Assembly: GCA_003963305.1 (NCBI GenBank)
Contig: RXJR01000003.1
Location: 203,383 to 267,382, forward strand
Length of the DNA stretch: 64,000 nucleotides
From: Candidatus Melainabacteria bacterium
GTDB taxonomy: Bacteria; Cyanobacteriota; Vampirovibrionia; Obscuribacterales; Obscuribacteraceae
Direction: 5' to 3'
Shown: piece by piece, positions 1-8,229 of the stretch
Layout: the number at the start of each line of letters is the position of its first letter
How positions within the stretch are numbered: the first letter of the stretch is position 1
Made by a program: the position numbers and the translations under genes
Notes under the pieces: model-generated
What the model was told of the DNA's origin: nothing
Database searches by the model: none
The model's input: the letters and a program-made list of their open reading frames with translations, nothing else

Positions 1-1071
1 CAGAAAGATAACGAGAATGACGAGGAAGATCGCCTCGGTGAGAGTCTTTATGACTTCCTGAATAGATTCGTCGACAGCTCTTGTCGTATCGAATGCAATC
101 TCGCAATTTATATCGGGCGGAAGGTTCTTGGTCAGCTTAGCGAGCTCGGCTTTGCACTCGCGAGCGACGTCGAGCGCATTGGCACCGGGAAACTGATAGA
201 TTGCAATACCGACGGCATTTGCACCTTTGTATCGCAAGAACGTTCCGTAATTCTCAGCTCCCAGTTCCACTCGACCAACATCTTTCAATTTGACGACCGA
301 ACCATTCGGTCCTCTTTTGATGACGATGTTGGAAAATTCTTCAGGCGTTCTCAATCGCCCCAGAACCCGCGTATTGATTTCGAATGCCTGCCCTTCCGGA
401 TAAGGCGCCTTACCAATTGATCCGCTGGCGACCTGCACACTCTGATTGCTCAGCGCGTTTGTGACATCACTGGTCGTGATTTGTCTGTTGTTGAGTTTCG
501 ATGGGTCCAACCAGATACGCATCGAGTATTTGCGCTCACCAAATATGGTTACGTCGCCAACGCCTCGAACCCGCTTCAAGTTGTCTTTTATATACAGATC
601 TGCGTAGTTACTTAAGTAGAGAGCATCATGTGTTTTTGATGAAAGCGCTGCTGCGAAAATAATTGTCGTCGAGACTTTGTCGACTGTGACTCCGGTCTTT
701 TTCACTTCTTCAGGCAAGCGACCTTGCACCGAACCGACTCTGTTTTGCACGTCGACGGCAGCAGCATCAACATCTCTCTCCAGATCGAATGTGACGTTGA
801 TCGTGCTGGTGCCATCATTGCCGCTTGTCGAGGTGATGTACTTCATCCCTCTGACGCCGTTGATCTGCTGTTCCAGGACGTTCGTCACACTCGCTTCTAC
901 CGCGGCAGCGCTGGCGCCTGTGTAGACCGAAGTGACTTTGACCTGTGGTGGAACAATGGCCGGATACTGTGAAATAGGCAAGTTTGGAATGGAAACCAGA
1001 CCCGCGATAACAATGAAGAGCGAGCAGACCGAGGCAAAGATTGGGCGACTAATGAAGAAATTGACGAACAT
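1..1071 (-). CDS. RND (HAE1/AcrB-type) efflux pump inner-membrane subunit, N-terminal part
   Basis: The reading frame is open from an ATG at 1071 to the left edge (357 codons) with no stop, so only the first third of a typical ~1040-residue pump is present. The protein opens with MFVNFFISRPIFASV, a first membrane helix (about residues 10-30) and the family's QYP motif, then the porter region, and stops at the second hydrophobic segment. RND pumps use the proton gradient to expel drugs or other compounds, working with a periplasmic adaptor and an outer-membrane channel. The adaptor gene lies 47 bp upstream on the same strand, so the two almost certainly form one operon. The divergent TetR gene is the likely regulator. 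Substrate cannot be told from the sequence. Confidence 0.95.
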   Translation of the reverse strand, partial: MFVNFFISRPIFASVCSLFIVIAGLVSIPNLPISQYPAIVPPQVKVTSVYTGASAAAVEASVTNVLEQQINGVRGMKYITSTSGNDGTSTINVTFDLERDVDAAAVDVQNRVGSVQGRLPEEVKKTGVTVDKVSTTIIFAAALSSKTHDALYLSNYADLYIKDNLKRVRGVGDVTIFGERKYSMRIWLDPSKLNNRQITTSDVTNALSNQSVQVASGSIGKAPYPEGQAFEINTRVLGRLRTPEEFSNIVIKRGPNGSVVKLKDVGRVELGAENYGTFLRYKGANAVGIAIYQFPGANALDVARECKAELAKLTKNLPPDINCEIAFDTTRAVDESIQEVIKTLTEAIFLVILVIFL

Positions 1072-1118
1072 GGTCTATGGTTTCCTTTGAAGTTCGCGAC
1101 TGGTGCACTGTTCAGTCA

Positions 1119-2369
1119 TTAGTGAGTGCTCTTTGTCGATCCTGGTGGGTTCGCTTCCGCCTTCTCTGCCATTTCTACTTTGTCTGTAATTGGCGCTCCA
1201 TCAGCCAATCGTTGAATACCTGTTGTTATGATGCGGTCAGTTGCTTTCAATCCGCTTCTAACGTAATAAGACGCACCTTCAATTTCGCCGACTTCAATCT
1301 CGGTCTGTTTTGCAAATAGTTTGTCTCCGTCTCTTTGAGCCAGGAAGACGAAATACTTGCCACCAATCTGGCTTACAGCTTTGGTCGGGACAGAAATGCC
1401 TGCCGTCGTTTCCCAGATGAATTGAGCTCGCACAGCCTGATCGGCTCGAAGTTCGTTTTTGGAATTAGGAAAGATAGTTTTGACAAGTACTGTCTGGCTG
1501 CTGGAGTCGACTGTTGGCGAGATAAACATGACTTTGCTGTTGCCGAAATCCTGTCCTTCAGTCGAAACCAATTCGACGTCCATGCCCATGTGCATAAGGC
1601 TGGCTTTCTCTGCTGGAATAGCGATGTAGCATTCCAGCGGGTGATTCTCTGTCAGCGTCGTCAGTGCGGTCGATGAGGTGACGTGGTCTCCGACTTTAAC
1701 TGGGATGTCTCCGATCATTCCGGCGAATGGTGCCGTAATGCTGTAATACTTGAGTTGTTCTTTCTGTGCTTGCCACGAAGAAATTGCCTGTTTGTGGCTG
1801 CGATCGATCTTCTGAATCGTCATCTTCTGTGCTTCTATCTGCTCGAGCGTGGAATCGCGATCGGCGATTGCGGCGAGCATGTTGTTTTTCCAGTTGTCCA
1901 GATCAGACTGGGAGACCGCACCTTCCGCGCATAACTTGACGTAGCGATCGTGCTGAGTCTTTGTGTATTCGACTTGAGACTGTTTGCTATGCAGTGTGCT
2001 GTTCAGCGATTTCAATGTAGCTTTTGCCGTCTCCAGATCAGATTCCACTGAATCAGCCTGTGCTGCCACAGCATTGGTCTGCGCTGTCTGCATGAGCGAA
2101 TCAATTTTCATGATTTTCTGGCCGGTTGTGACTAATTGACCGGCTGTGACATTGATCTCCGTAATGTTGCCTTCGATATTCGGAGACAACGTCACTGATT
2201 TTCTTGATTTGATCGTGCCGAGATAAAGGGTTTTGTCGTGGTGCGCACCGACTGTCACAGGTTCGATTGCTACCGCTGAAGGCGGCATGGCGTGCGGCTT
2301 CGGAGCTTCGGTACAAGCTGAGAGAAACAGTGAAAGGGCGACTATTAGAATCGACGTGAGTATGTTCAT
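1119..2369 (-). CDS. RND efflux periplasmic adaptor (membrane fusion protein), lipoprotein
   Basis: This 416-residue protein begins with a hydrophobic signal ending in the lipobox LSAC (Cys at about residue 19), so it is probably lipid-anchored in the periplasm. The order of parts fits the HlyD/AcrA family: a first lipoyl half around residues 50-95, a long helical hairpin (about 100-210), the second lipoyl half containing the segment YYSITAPFAGMIGDI, then beta-barrel and membrane-proximal domains. It would bridge the inner-membrane RND subunit to an outer-membrane channel. It is transcribed first in the operon, directly opposite the TetR regulator across a 164-bp gap. No strong Shine-Dalgarno sequence precedes the ATG; start moderately sure. 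Confidence 0.93.
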   Translation of the reverse strand: MNILTSILIVALSLFLSACTEAPKPHAMPPSAVAIEPVTVGAHHDKTLYLGTIKSRKSVTLSPNIEGNITEINVTAGQLVTTGQKIMKIDSLMQTAQTNAVAAQADSVESDLETAKATLKSLNSTLHSKQSQVEYTKTQHDRYVKLCAEGAVSQSDLDNWKNNMLAAIADRDSTLEQIEAQKMTIQKIDRSHKQAISSWQAQKEQLKYYSITAPFAGMIGDIPVKVGDHVTSSTALTTLTENHPLECYIAIPAEKASLMHMGMDVELVSTEGQDFGNSKVMFISPTVDSSSQTVLVKTIFPNSKNELRADQAVRAQFIWETTAGISVPTKAVSQIGGKYFVFLAQRDGDKLFAKQTEIEVGEIEGASYYVRSGLKATDRIITTGIQRLADGAPITDKVEMAEKAEANPPGSTKSTH

Positions 2370-2470
2370 TGATGCCGTTGGGTACTTGAGTTTTGAATGC
2401 TACAAGTCACAATTATGACGCATAGCGCCTGTCTGTGCGGTCTGTCTGATATAGTCTTCCCAAATCGCGC

Positions 2471-2499
2471 TTGTGCACTGGATTTCAAGAAACCATACT
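2471..2499 (+). promoter_or_regulatory. Putative promoter of the TetR gene
   Basis: A TTGTGC hexamer at 2471-2476 and a CATACT hexamer at 2494-2499 are separated by 17 bp, a plausible -35/-10 pair. The -10 lies inside the palindromic operator. On the other strand TTGACA (2534-2529) could serve the pump operon, so both promoters would overlap the operators. This is inference from spacing only. Confidence 0.35.
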
Positions 2500-2525
2500 A
2501 TAGTATGTTTCCATACTGTGTTATG
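2494..2525. promoter_or_regulatory. Doubled palindromic operator between tetR-type gene and efflux operon
   Basis: CATACTATAGTATG at 2494-2507 is a perfect 14-bp palindrome. A second, imperfect copy, CATACTGTGTTATG, lies at 2512-2525 and agrees at 11 of 14 positions, with the copies offset by 18 bp. The site ends 8 bp before the regulator's ATG. TetR regulators normally bind such palindromes in the shared promoter region, so autoregulation and repression of the pump operon is the natural reading. Confidence 0.6.
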
Positions 2526-2533
2526 CTTGTCAA

Positions 2534-3148
2534 ATGAATACGACTGAATCCTCTCGGAAAGAGCGCAAGAAAGAACAGCGTCGGCAGACTTTGATCGACG
2601 CTGCAACTCATCTGTTTGCGACACGCGGATACGCTGGTACAACGATCGACGATATTGTCTCAGAAGCTGACGTAGCAAAGGTTACGTTTTACTCCTACTT
2701 CAAATCCAAAGAGGAAATTGCGCTCGAAATCAAGCGTATTGGGCGTGAAGAAGCGCGCCAATATATCGAAGCATTAAGCGCGAAGCAGTTGCCTGTCGAT
2801 GAGATGATCGAAGCCTTCATCAATGACGTTGCCGAATGGACTGAGAAAAATTACCGCTTGCTTGACGTTTTCTGCGACCAGCGCTTCAGTCCGATGATGG
2901 AACGAGAGAGTACCAATACAGAGTGTAAGCCTGAACCAATCACAATTTGTCTCGATGTGATACTAAGGCGCGGTCAGGATACCGGCAGATTTCGCAAAGA
3001 TATCGATCGATTGAGAATTGCTCATCTTCTCGATCTCGCCATTCTTTGCGAGCAATATCATTGGGTGCGGTCCGGTCGAATCAAAGGGCAGTTGAAAGAA
3101 CATCTCGCCGGTTATTTTGATTTTGCTTTGCGCGGGCTCAACGCTTAA
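2534..3148 (+). CDS. TetR/AcrR-family transcriptional regulator
   Basis: The 204-residue protein has the size and layout of TetR repressors. The N-terminal DNA-binding domain includes the helix-turn-helix at about residues 37-56 (TTIDDIVSEADVAKVTFYSY), followed by an alpha-helical ligand-binding half. It is divergent from the RND adaptor/pump operon and a doubled palindrome sits just upstream, so it most likely represses the pump until a ligand binds. There is no obvious Shine-Dalgarno sequence before the ATG, so the transcript may have a short or absent leader. Its stop codon abuts the stop of the convergent nucleotidyltransferase gene with no spacer. Confidence 0.93.
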   Translation: MNTTESSRKERKKEQRRQTLIDAATHLFATRGYAGTTIDDIVSEADVAKVTFYSYFKSKEEIALEIKRIGREEARQYIEALSAKQLPVDEMIEAFINDVAEWTEKNYRLLDVFCDQRFSPMMERESTNTECKPEPITICLDVILRRGQDTGRFRKDIDRLRIAHLLDLAILCEQYHWVRSGRIKGQLKEHLAGYFDFALRGLNA

Positions 3149-3895
3149 TTAATCGGCTTTTCTCCACTCAGCTGGTGCATCGCTCTTGTAGCCATCGAAG
3201 AGAAATCCGCCCTTGTCCTTCAAGATTCTTTCCGCCAGTTCGATGCACGGAGCTGAGTTTGCTTCTGCCAGTAACTCAGAGAAAGCGAATTCGAATTCCT
3301 TTTGCATTTTTACGTCAATTGCTGCGAGTTTTCGGAAAATCGTTTTGCCTGACGCCGACCAGTGACCGTTCACGCGAAAGTAAAAATCTGCCATTAAGTC
3401 GAGCAGAACGGCGCCGCTTCCCATCAGCTCTGCGCGAGAGCGGGGCTCGCGTATGTCATCGATCAAATCGGTGATCTGATAGCGACGTTTGTCGACTTCA
3501 GTCTGCTCGAGCGGTGGTGGTCCGTCATCGATTATTGATTGAGCCAGTTCCTTGAGCTCAGCAGACAGCTGGTTCGGCTCACTGATCACTTTTGCTTCCT
3601 GCACCATTTGTGGTAGCGAGGCAAAACCTGACTTGCCGTCAACTTCCGTGAAGAAGTACTTCAGCGTTTGAGGGTCATGAACGAAAACTTCTACCGGCCA
3701 ACCTCGGTAGAAAAACGACTGACGGTGAGCTTTCTCTACATGTTCGAAGACAACTACCAGATCTAAATCCGAAAAGCGAGTTGCTTCCCCTCTCACGAGA
3801 GAGCCTGCCAGGTACATGACCATGGCATTGGGAAATCTGTCGTCTAGAATCTCTTTCGCGGCTGATTCCGGGGTAAGGGTTGATTGCTTTTCCAT
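3149..3895 (-). CDS. Nucleotidyltransferase-domain protein (MNT/NTP_transf_2 fold)
   Basis: The 248-residue protein carries the nucleotidyltransferase signature near its N-terminus: GS at residues 31-32 followed by SDLDL with aspartates 43 and 45, and a third acidic position in the strand WPVEVF. The rest is helical and lacks a clear substrate domain. Relatives include aminoglycoside adenylyltransferases and minimal nucleotidyltransferases, but the substrate here is unknown. The ATG at 3895 is preceded by GAGGT five bases upstream, which fixes the start. It is transcribed toward the TetR gene and appears monocistronic; no HEPN partner gene lies beside it. Confidence 0.8.
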   Translation of the reverse strand: MEKQSTLTPESAAKEILDDRFPNAMVMYLAGSLVRGEATRFSDLDLVVVFEHVEKAHRQSFFYRGWPVEVFVHDPQTLKYFFTEVDGKSGFASLPQMVQEAKVISEPNQLSAELKELAQSIIDDGPPPLEQTEVDKRRYQITDLIDDIREPRSRAELMGSGAVLLDLMADFYFRVNGHWSASGKTIFRKLAAIDVKMQKEFEFAFSELLAEANSAPCIELAERILKDKGGFLFDGYKSDAPAEWRKAD

Positions 3896-4131
3896 TGTGG
3901 ACCTCGAAGCTCGGCAGCCTATTATTAAAACAGGTTTTCTAGCATTTCGGTGATCTCGACTATGTCTCGTATCGCCGCGCTGCGCCTAATTTCCAGATTT
4001 AAGAAAAGACTTGGGGAGGGGCGTAATTTCCCCATTTAAAGCGACCGCATAGATAGATAACATACTGGCATCGTCTCGGCAGTCATAGATACCCGTGGGG
4101 TCTTCCTTTGGGAGACGTGGAGGTTTGCGCG

Positions 4132-7100
4132 TTGGTCGGAGATCGGTTAGACATAACCGCAGCTAACAAACCGGCAGAGGCTGCCTCTTCGACTCAGCAT
4201 GATTCGAGCAGTTGGTTTGCTAGCAATGTGCTCGACCCGTTCATCCACGGCACTGGCGTAGTTCAGGTTTATAACACTTTTGCCGACAAGAAAGACCAGA
4301 TTGCTTTGCCTGAAACACACCAGGCAAAGATGTTTTCGGTCGATTGGGCGGTTCAAAGTCTCTCTGGAGCCGCCGGCGCCATCATTCCCTACGTAGTCGC
4401 GGGAAAGGTTATGGGGTCAGGCATGCGAGCCCTGGGTGGCGAGCTCGGACTGCAGGGTGGAGCCGCCCGTTTCATGGCCAACGAAAGTGCCGCCCAGATT
4501 CTGGGCGCTGGTGCCTACGATTTTGTCAAAGCCCCAAATCAGGGTGAGACGAGAATCGGCAATGCTGTTGGAACTATGGCTGGTTTTGCGGTATTCGAGG
4601 GCGGCAACCACTTTATCTCAAAGGCTGTTCCGACGGCAGCGACCACTCAAATTGCTCGGTTGGGCTTGACCGGGGCTGGACGCTTCGGAGTAGGCGCTGT
4701 GGGTGGTTTGACTAGTTACGATGCGGCTAATTTGACTACCAGTCTCGTTACCGGGCGCGAGAACCAGTCGAACATGGAAGGTCGCCTCAACGCCATGGCC
4801 AATGGTGGTTTCATCAACGTTGCTCTTCCCGCTGTGCAGAAAGGATTTACTAAAGCCGCTGACTTTGCCATTAATGGTCGCTCTTTTGGCGGGGGCATCC
4901 CGGTCGAACGATATCTTCAGAACAATGGCATCAGTGATCCTGAGTTGAGCAAGCTTTCTTACGAGAATCGTTTGGCTCGAGTGAAAGAACTGACTGGAAA
5001 AGACTCTGGTACAGGTTCGGTTGCTGATACTCGTAACAATGTCGTTGTGCTTGATGCTTCTCAGGATATCGGCAAGCTGGCTCATGAGTTGACGCACCTT
5101 CGCCTTGCCAATCAGTATGAAGGCGGCTATAGAACAGTTGCCAAAAATTTGAAATCTGATCCGGTCAAAGCAGAGCAACAGTTCATGCAAATTAGAGCCG
5201 AGATGGAGTCACAGGCTCGCCAGGCAGAAGTGCGTGTTCAGACACGCAAGACTGGCGCTGCACCAGATGTGGTGACTGATGTGGCCAGGATTGGTCAGGA
5301 AGTGGCTGCAAACGGCAAGACCTACAACGACATTTGGAAATCGGAATTTGCTCGCTTCCAGGCTGATCCGACTTACAGACCAGCCAAAGAATATTCAGGC
5401 GCACCGGAATCCGGCAATGCGGATGCGAAGGCAACAAAGCCAGGCGAAAACCAGGCGGGCGAAAACAATCCCGGTGACAATAAGCCTGGTCAGGTAGTTC
5501 CAATTGATAAAGCTACCTTTGGTTCGCCCGAGCACTTCGGGGCAACACTTACTGAAAAGGGCGTCAACTTTGCCGTCGACTCGCATGGCGCGAAGGCGAT
5601 GGACTTATTGATCTTCGATAGTGCCGATGCCCGCGAGCCGAGTCAAGTTTTACCGATGTATGAGACCAATGGTGTCTGGCACCGCGAAGTTCCCGGCATG
5701 AAAGCTGGCGATTTTTATTTGTTCAAGGCCCATGGTGACTACACCCCTGCCCAGGATGGCAGTCGGTTCAACTCTCAAAAAGCTTTGCTGGATCCATACG
5801 GTAAGGCAGTTACGGGCGATGTGCATCCAACAGGCAAGGGCGAAGAGCTTGGTTACGACAACACTGTTCCAAATGATGCCAGCCGTCAGTTGAGACCGAG
5901 CACCGTAGATAATACCGCTGTGATGCCGAAGAATGTTGTTGTCGACACGAAGGATTTCAAATGGGATGGCGATAAGCCCCTGGAAACTCCCATGTCGGAT
6001 ACCATCATCTATGAAATGAATTTGCGCGGATTTACCGCAGATGATGCCAGTATCGCTCCGCAGTTGCGTGGAACTTACCGCGGCATGATCGAGAAAATAC
6101 CTTACCTGAAAGATCTTGGTATCACTGCCGTTGAACTGATGCCTATCATGAAATTCCATGCTGAAGATTCGACTCGAACAAATCCGCAAACCGGTGAAAA
6201 GCTGCAGAATGCATGGGGCTACAACACCATGTCCTTTCAGGCGCCCGAAGGTCGTTTCGCTGCCGATGGCACGCATGGTCAACAGGTAAATGAATTCAAA
6301 TCACTCGTTAAGGCATTGCACGATAACAACATCGAAGTCATTATGGACGTCGTCTTCAATCACACTGCGGAAGGGGATCCCTTCGGTCCTACTTTCAGCT
6401 TCAAAGGATTAGACAATAATCAATACTATTTGCTCGTGCCAAATCGGCCTGAGCTTTATTTTGATGCTACCGGATGCGGTAACACTGTCAACGCAAATAA
6501 CCCGAAAGTTCAGAAATTCATTCTCGATACTCTCAAATACTGGCACGAAGACTACCATATCGACGGTTTCCGTTTTGACCTCGCCACCGCATTCAATTTC
6601 GATGCGACTGGCAAGTTCCAGGAAAAGACGCCAATTATGCAGGCAATCGAGAACGAACCTGCATTTGCCAAAGTTAAGTTCATTGCTGAGCCCTGGGATA
6701 TCATGAATTATCGATTGGGTCACTTCTCGGACCGCATGTGGTCCGAGTGGAATGGCAGCTTCAGAGATGTTACCCGCGGGTTCGTTCGCGGCGAGAGTGG
6801 ACAAACAGGAGTACTTGCAGACCGAATTGCAGGCTCACCAGGATGGTTCGATGAATCGACCGGGCGTCATTCTATTAATTTTGCCACTGCCCATGATGGC
6901 TTTACTTTGCGCGACCTCGTCTCTTACGACAGCAAGCACAATGAAGCTAACGGTGAGCAGAATCGTGACGGAAGCAATGATAACAAGAGCTGGAACTCCG
7001 GATATGAAGGTCCTGTTGAACATGCCAACATTCCTGAATGGCAGAAGATTCAGATTGAGCAATTGCGCGATCGGCAGATGAAGAACATGCTCTCGTTGCT

Positions 7101-7590
7101 TTACTTGTCGCGCGGAACACCAATGATGTTGATGGGTGACGAGATCAGACGCACTCAAAACGGCAATAACAATGCCTACAACCAGCTGCGCCTGAATAAC
7201 ATGCCGTGGTCGCAATTGCCGCAGAATGCTGATATGTTGCGGTTCACGCAGATGATGATTGATTTGAGAAAATCGCATGAGATTGGTCGTACTCGGCCAT
7301 CTGATATCAGCTGGCATGGTGTTGAGCCATTCAAGCCTGACTTCTCTGAGGGCGCTCGCTTCATAGCCTGGCAAACAACTCCGAAGGCACCAGGTGTTAA
7401 ACCGCTGTATCAGGCGTTCAACGCGTACTGGGAGCCAATCAAGATCCAGTTGCCGCCCGGAGAATGGTCGCGCCTGGTCGATACAAATCTGCCCACTGGT
7501 CAAGATATTGTCACCAGCGATAAGGCTACACCTCTTGCCCACGAGTATATTATTCAGCCAAGATCGGGCATCGTATTGGAAGGCAAGTAA
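4132..7590 (+). CDS. Glycogen-debranching GH13 enzyme (GlgX/isoamylase type) with a long N-terminal extension
   Basis: From about residue 460 the protein is a complete isoamylase-type enzyme: a CBM48-like beta domain, then a GH13 barrel with DVVFNH (region I), GFRFDLA (nucleophile Asp816), FIAEPWD (acid/base Glu853) and TAHDGF (Asp922), then a C-terminal beta domain. It should cleave alpha-1,6 branches of glycogen. The first ~450 residues are not part of this family. They hold several Gly/Ala-rich, possibly membrane-active helices (about 75-230) and HELTH at 318-322, a zincin-type HExxH, followed by AEMESQARQ (356-364), which could provide a third ligand. No signal peptide is evident. Start: TTG at 4132 with GGAGGT seven bases upstream; an in-frame TTG at 4108 would add eight residues. 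Residue numbers count from 4132. Confidence 0.9.
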   Translation: MVGDRLDITAANKPAEAASSTQHDSSSWFASNVLDPFIHGTGVVQVYNTFADKKDQIALPETHQAKMFSVDWAVQSLSGAAGAIIPYVVAGKVMGSGMRALGGELGLQGGAARFMANESAAQILGAGAYDFVKAPNQGETRIGNAVGTMAGFAVFEGGNHFISKAVPTAATTQIARLGLTGAGRFGVGAVGGLTSYDAANLTTSLVTGRENQSNMEGRLNAMANGGFINVALPAVQKGFTKAADFAINGRSFGGGIPVERYLQNNGISDPELSKLSYENRLARVKELTGKDSGTGSVADTRNNVVVLDASQDIGKLAHELTHLRLANQYEGGYRTVAKNLKSDPVKAEQQFMQIRAEMESQARQAEVRVQTRKTGAAPDVVTDVARIGQEVAANGKTYNDIWKSEFARFQADPTYRPAKEYSGAPESGNADAKATKPGENQAGENNPGDNKPGQVVPIDKATFGSPEHFGATLTEKGVNFAVDSHGAKAMDLLIFDSADAREPSQVLPMYETNGVWHREVPGMKAGDFYLFKAHGDYTPAQDGSRFNSQKALLDPYGKAVTGDVHPTGKGEELGYDNTVPNDASRQLRPSTVDNTAVMPKNVVVDTKDFKWDGDKPLETPMSDTIIYEMNLRGFTADDASIAPQLRGTYRGMIEKIPYLKDLGITAVELMPIMKFHAEDSTRTNPQTGEKLQNAWGYNTMSFQAPEGRFAADGTHGQQVNEFKSLVKALHDNNIEVIMDVVFNHTAEGDPFGPTFSFKGLDNNQYYLLVPNRPELYFDATGCGNTVNANNPKVQKFILDTLKYWHEDYHIDGFRFDLATAFNFDATGKFQEKTPIMQAIENEPAFAKVKFIAEPWDIMNYRLGHFSDRMWSEWNGSFRDVTRGFVRGESGQTGVLADRIAGSPGWFDESTGRHSINFATAHDGFTLRDLVSYDSKHNEANGEQNRDGSNDNKSWNSGYEGPVEHANIPEWQKIQIEQLRDRQMKNMLSLLYLSRGTPMMLMGDEIRRTQNGNNNAYNQLRLNNMPWSQLPQNADMLRFTQMMIDLRKSHEIGRTRPSDISWHGVEPFKPDFSEGARFIAWQTTPKAPGVKPLYQAFNAYWEPIKIQLPPGEWSRLVDTNLPTGQDIVTSDKATPLAHEYIIQPRSGIVLEGK

Positions 7591-7625
7591 TCGTAGGGCT
7601 GCCAACGCAATAAAACAGAAAGCAT

Positions 7626-8114
7626 GTGTGTGCAATGACAATCTTACTGATCAGAAAATATTGCGAGAAGATCGTCATCCCGATAAAGCTGCTTTATTTG
7701 GGCTTTTCGGCAATTTTAGCAAACATTATCTGTTTGAGTATTTTGAATATGGTCTTTGGCGCTTCACTAAACATCGGTCAGTTAGTGAATAGTGGTTTCG
7801 CCTGGGGGGAGACCACTATCTTTTGGTTTGGCATTCCCTGGTTTTTTATTTCACTGATTGCATCACTCTGGTTATTCTGGCACCCAGGAGTAAATTCACG
7901 CTCAAATGACAATTACGCCTCTTTTTGCGCGCTTAGTTATTGCGGATACTGGCTGGTGCTTGGATTCTCCTGCTTTTTAGCGGGAAATATTGAAGCCAGT
8001 TTAACTATGACGACATTGGTATGGATCTGTTTTGTATATTTTGCAGGGTGGGGGTCGTTCAATATATGGCTTTTTGTTCGTTACCTGGTCGATGTGCACA
8101 AGAGTTCGCACTAA
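7626..8114 (+). CDS. Hypothetical four-helix membrane protein
   Basis: The 162-residue product is strongly hydrophobic, with about four predicted membrane helices (roughly residues 18-45, 65-88, 102-120 and 125-150) and short polar loops. I do not recognise a family. It follows the debranching gene by 35 bp on the same strand, so the two may be cotranscribed, but nothing in the sequence ties their functions. The start is uncertain: a GTG at 7626 or the in-frame ATG at 7635; neither has a clear Shine-Dalgarno sequence. Confidence 0.6.
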   Translation: MCAMTILLIRKYCEKIVIPIKLLYLGFSAILANIICLSILNMVFGASLNIGQLVNSGFAWGETTIFWFGIPWFFISLIASLWLFWHPGVNSRSNDNYASFCALSYCGYWLVLGFSCFLAGNIEASLTMTTLVWICFVYFAGWGSFNIWLFVRYLVDVHKSSH

Positions 8115-8229
8115 TTCTAAACGTGAGTGGCAATAAACGTCTGCAGTTGTGCGCTGTCGTGCTGATATGCATCGACTGCGCCGAATTTGTCAGATAGCCT
8201 TGAAGCAGCGAATTGGATACCATGTTCGA

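Noticed and set aside
3149..3895. Toxin-antitoxin (MNT-HEPN) pair
   Set aside because: No HEPN gene adjoins it and the protein is longer than minimal MNT antitoxins.
4618..5190. 190-codon frame antisense to the debranching gene extension
   Set aside because: The opposite strand continues in frame into a certain GH13 enzyme; the antisense product has no recognisable domain.
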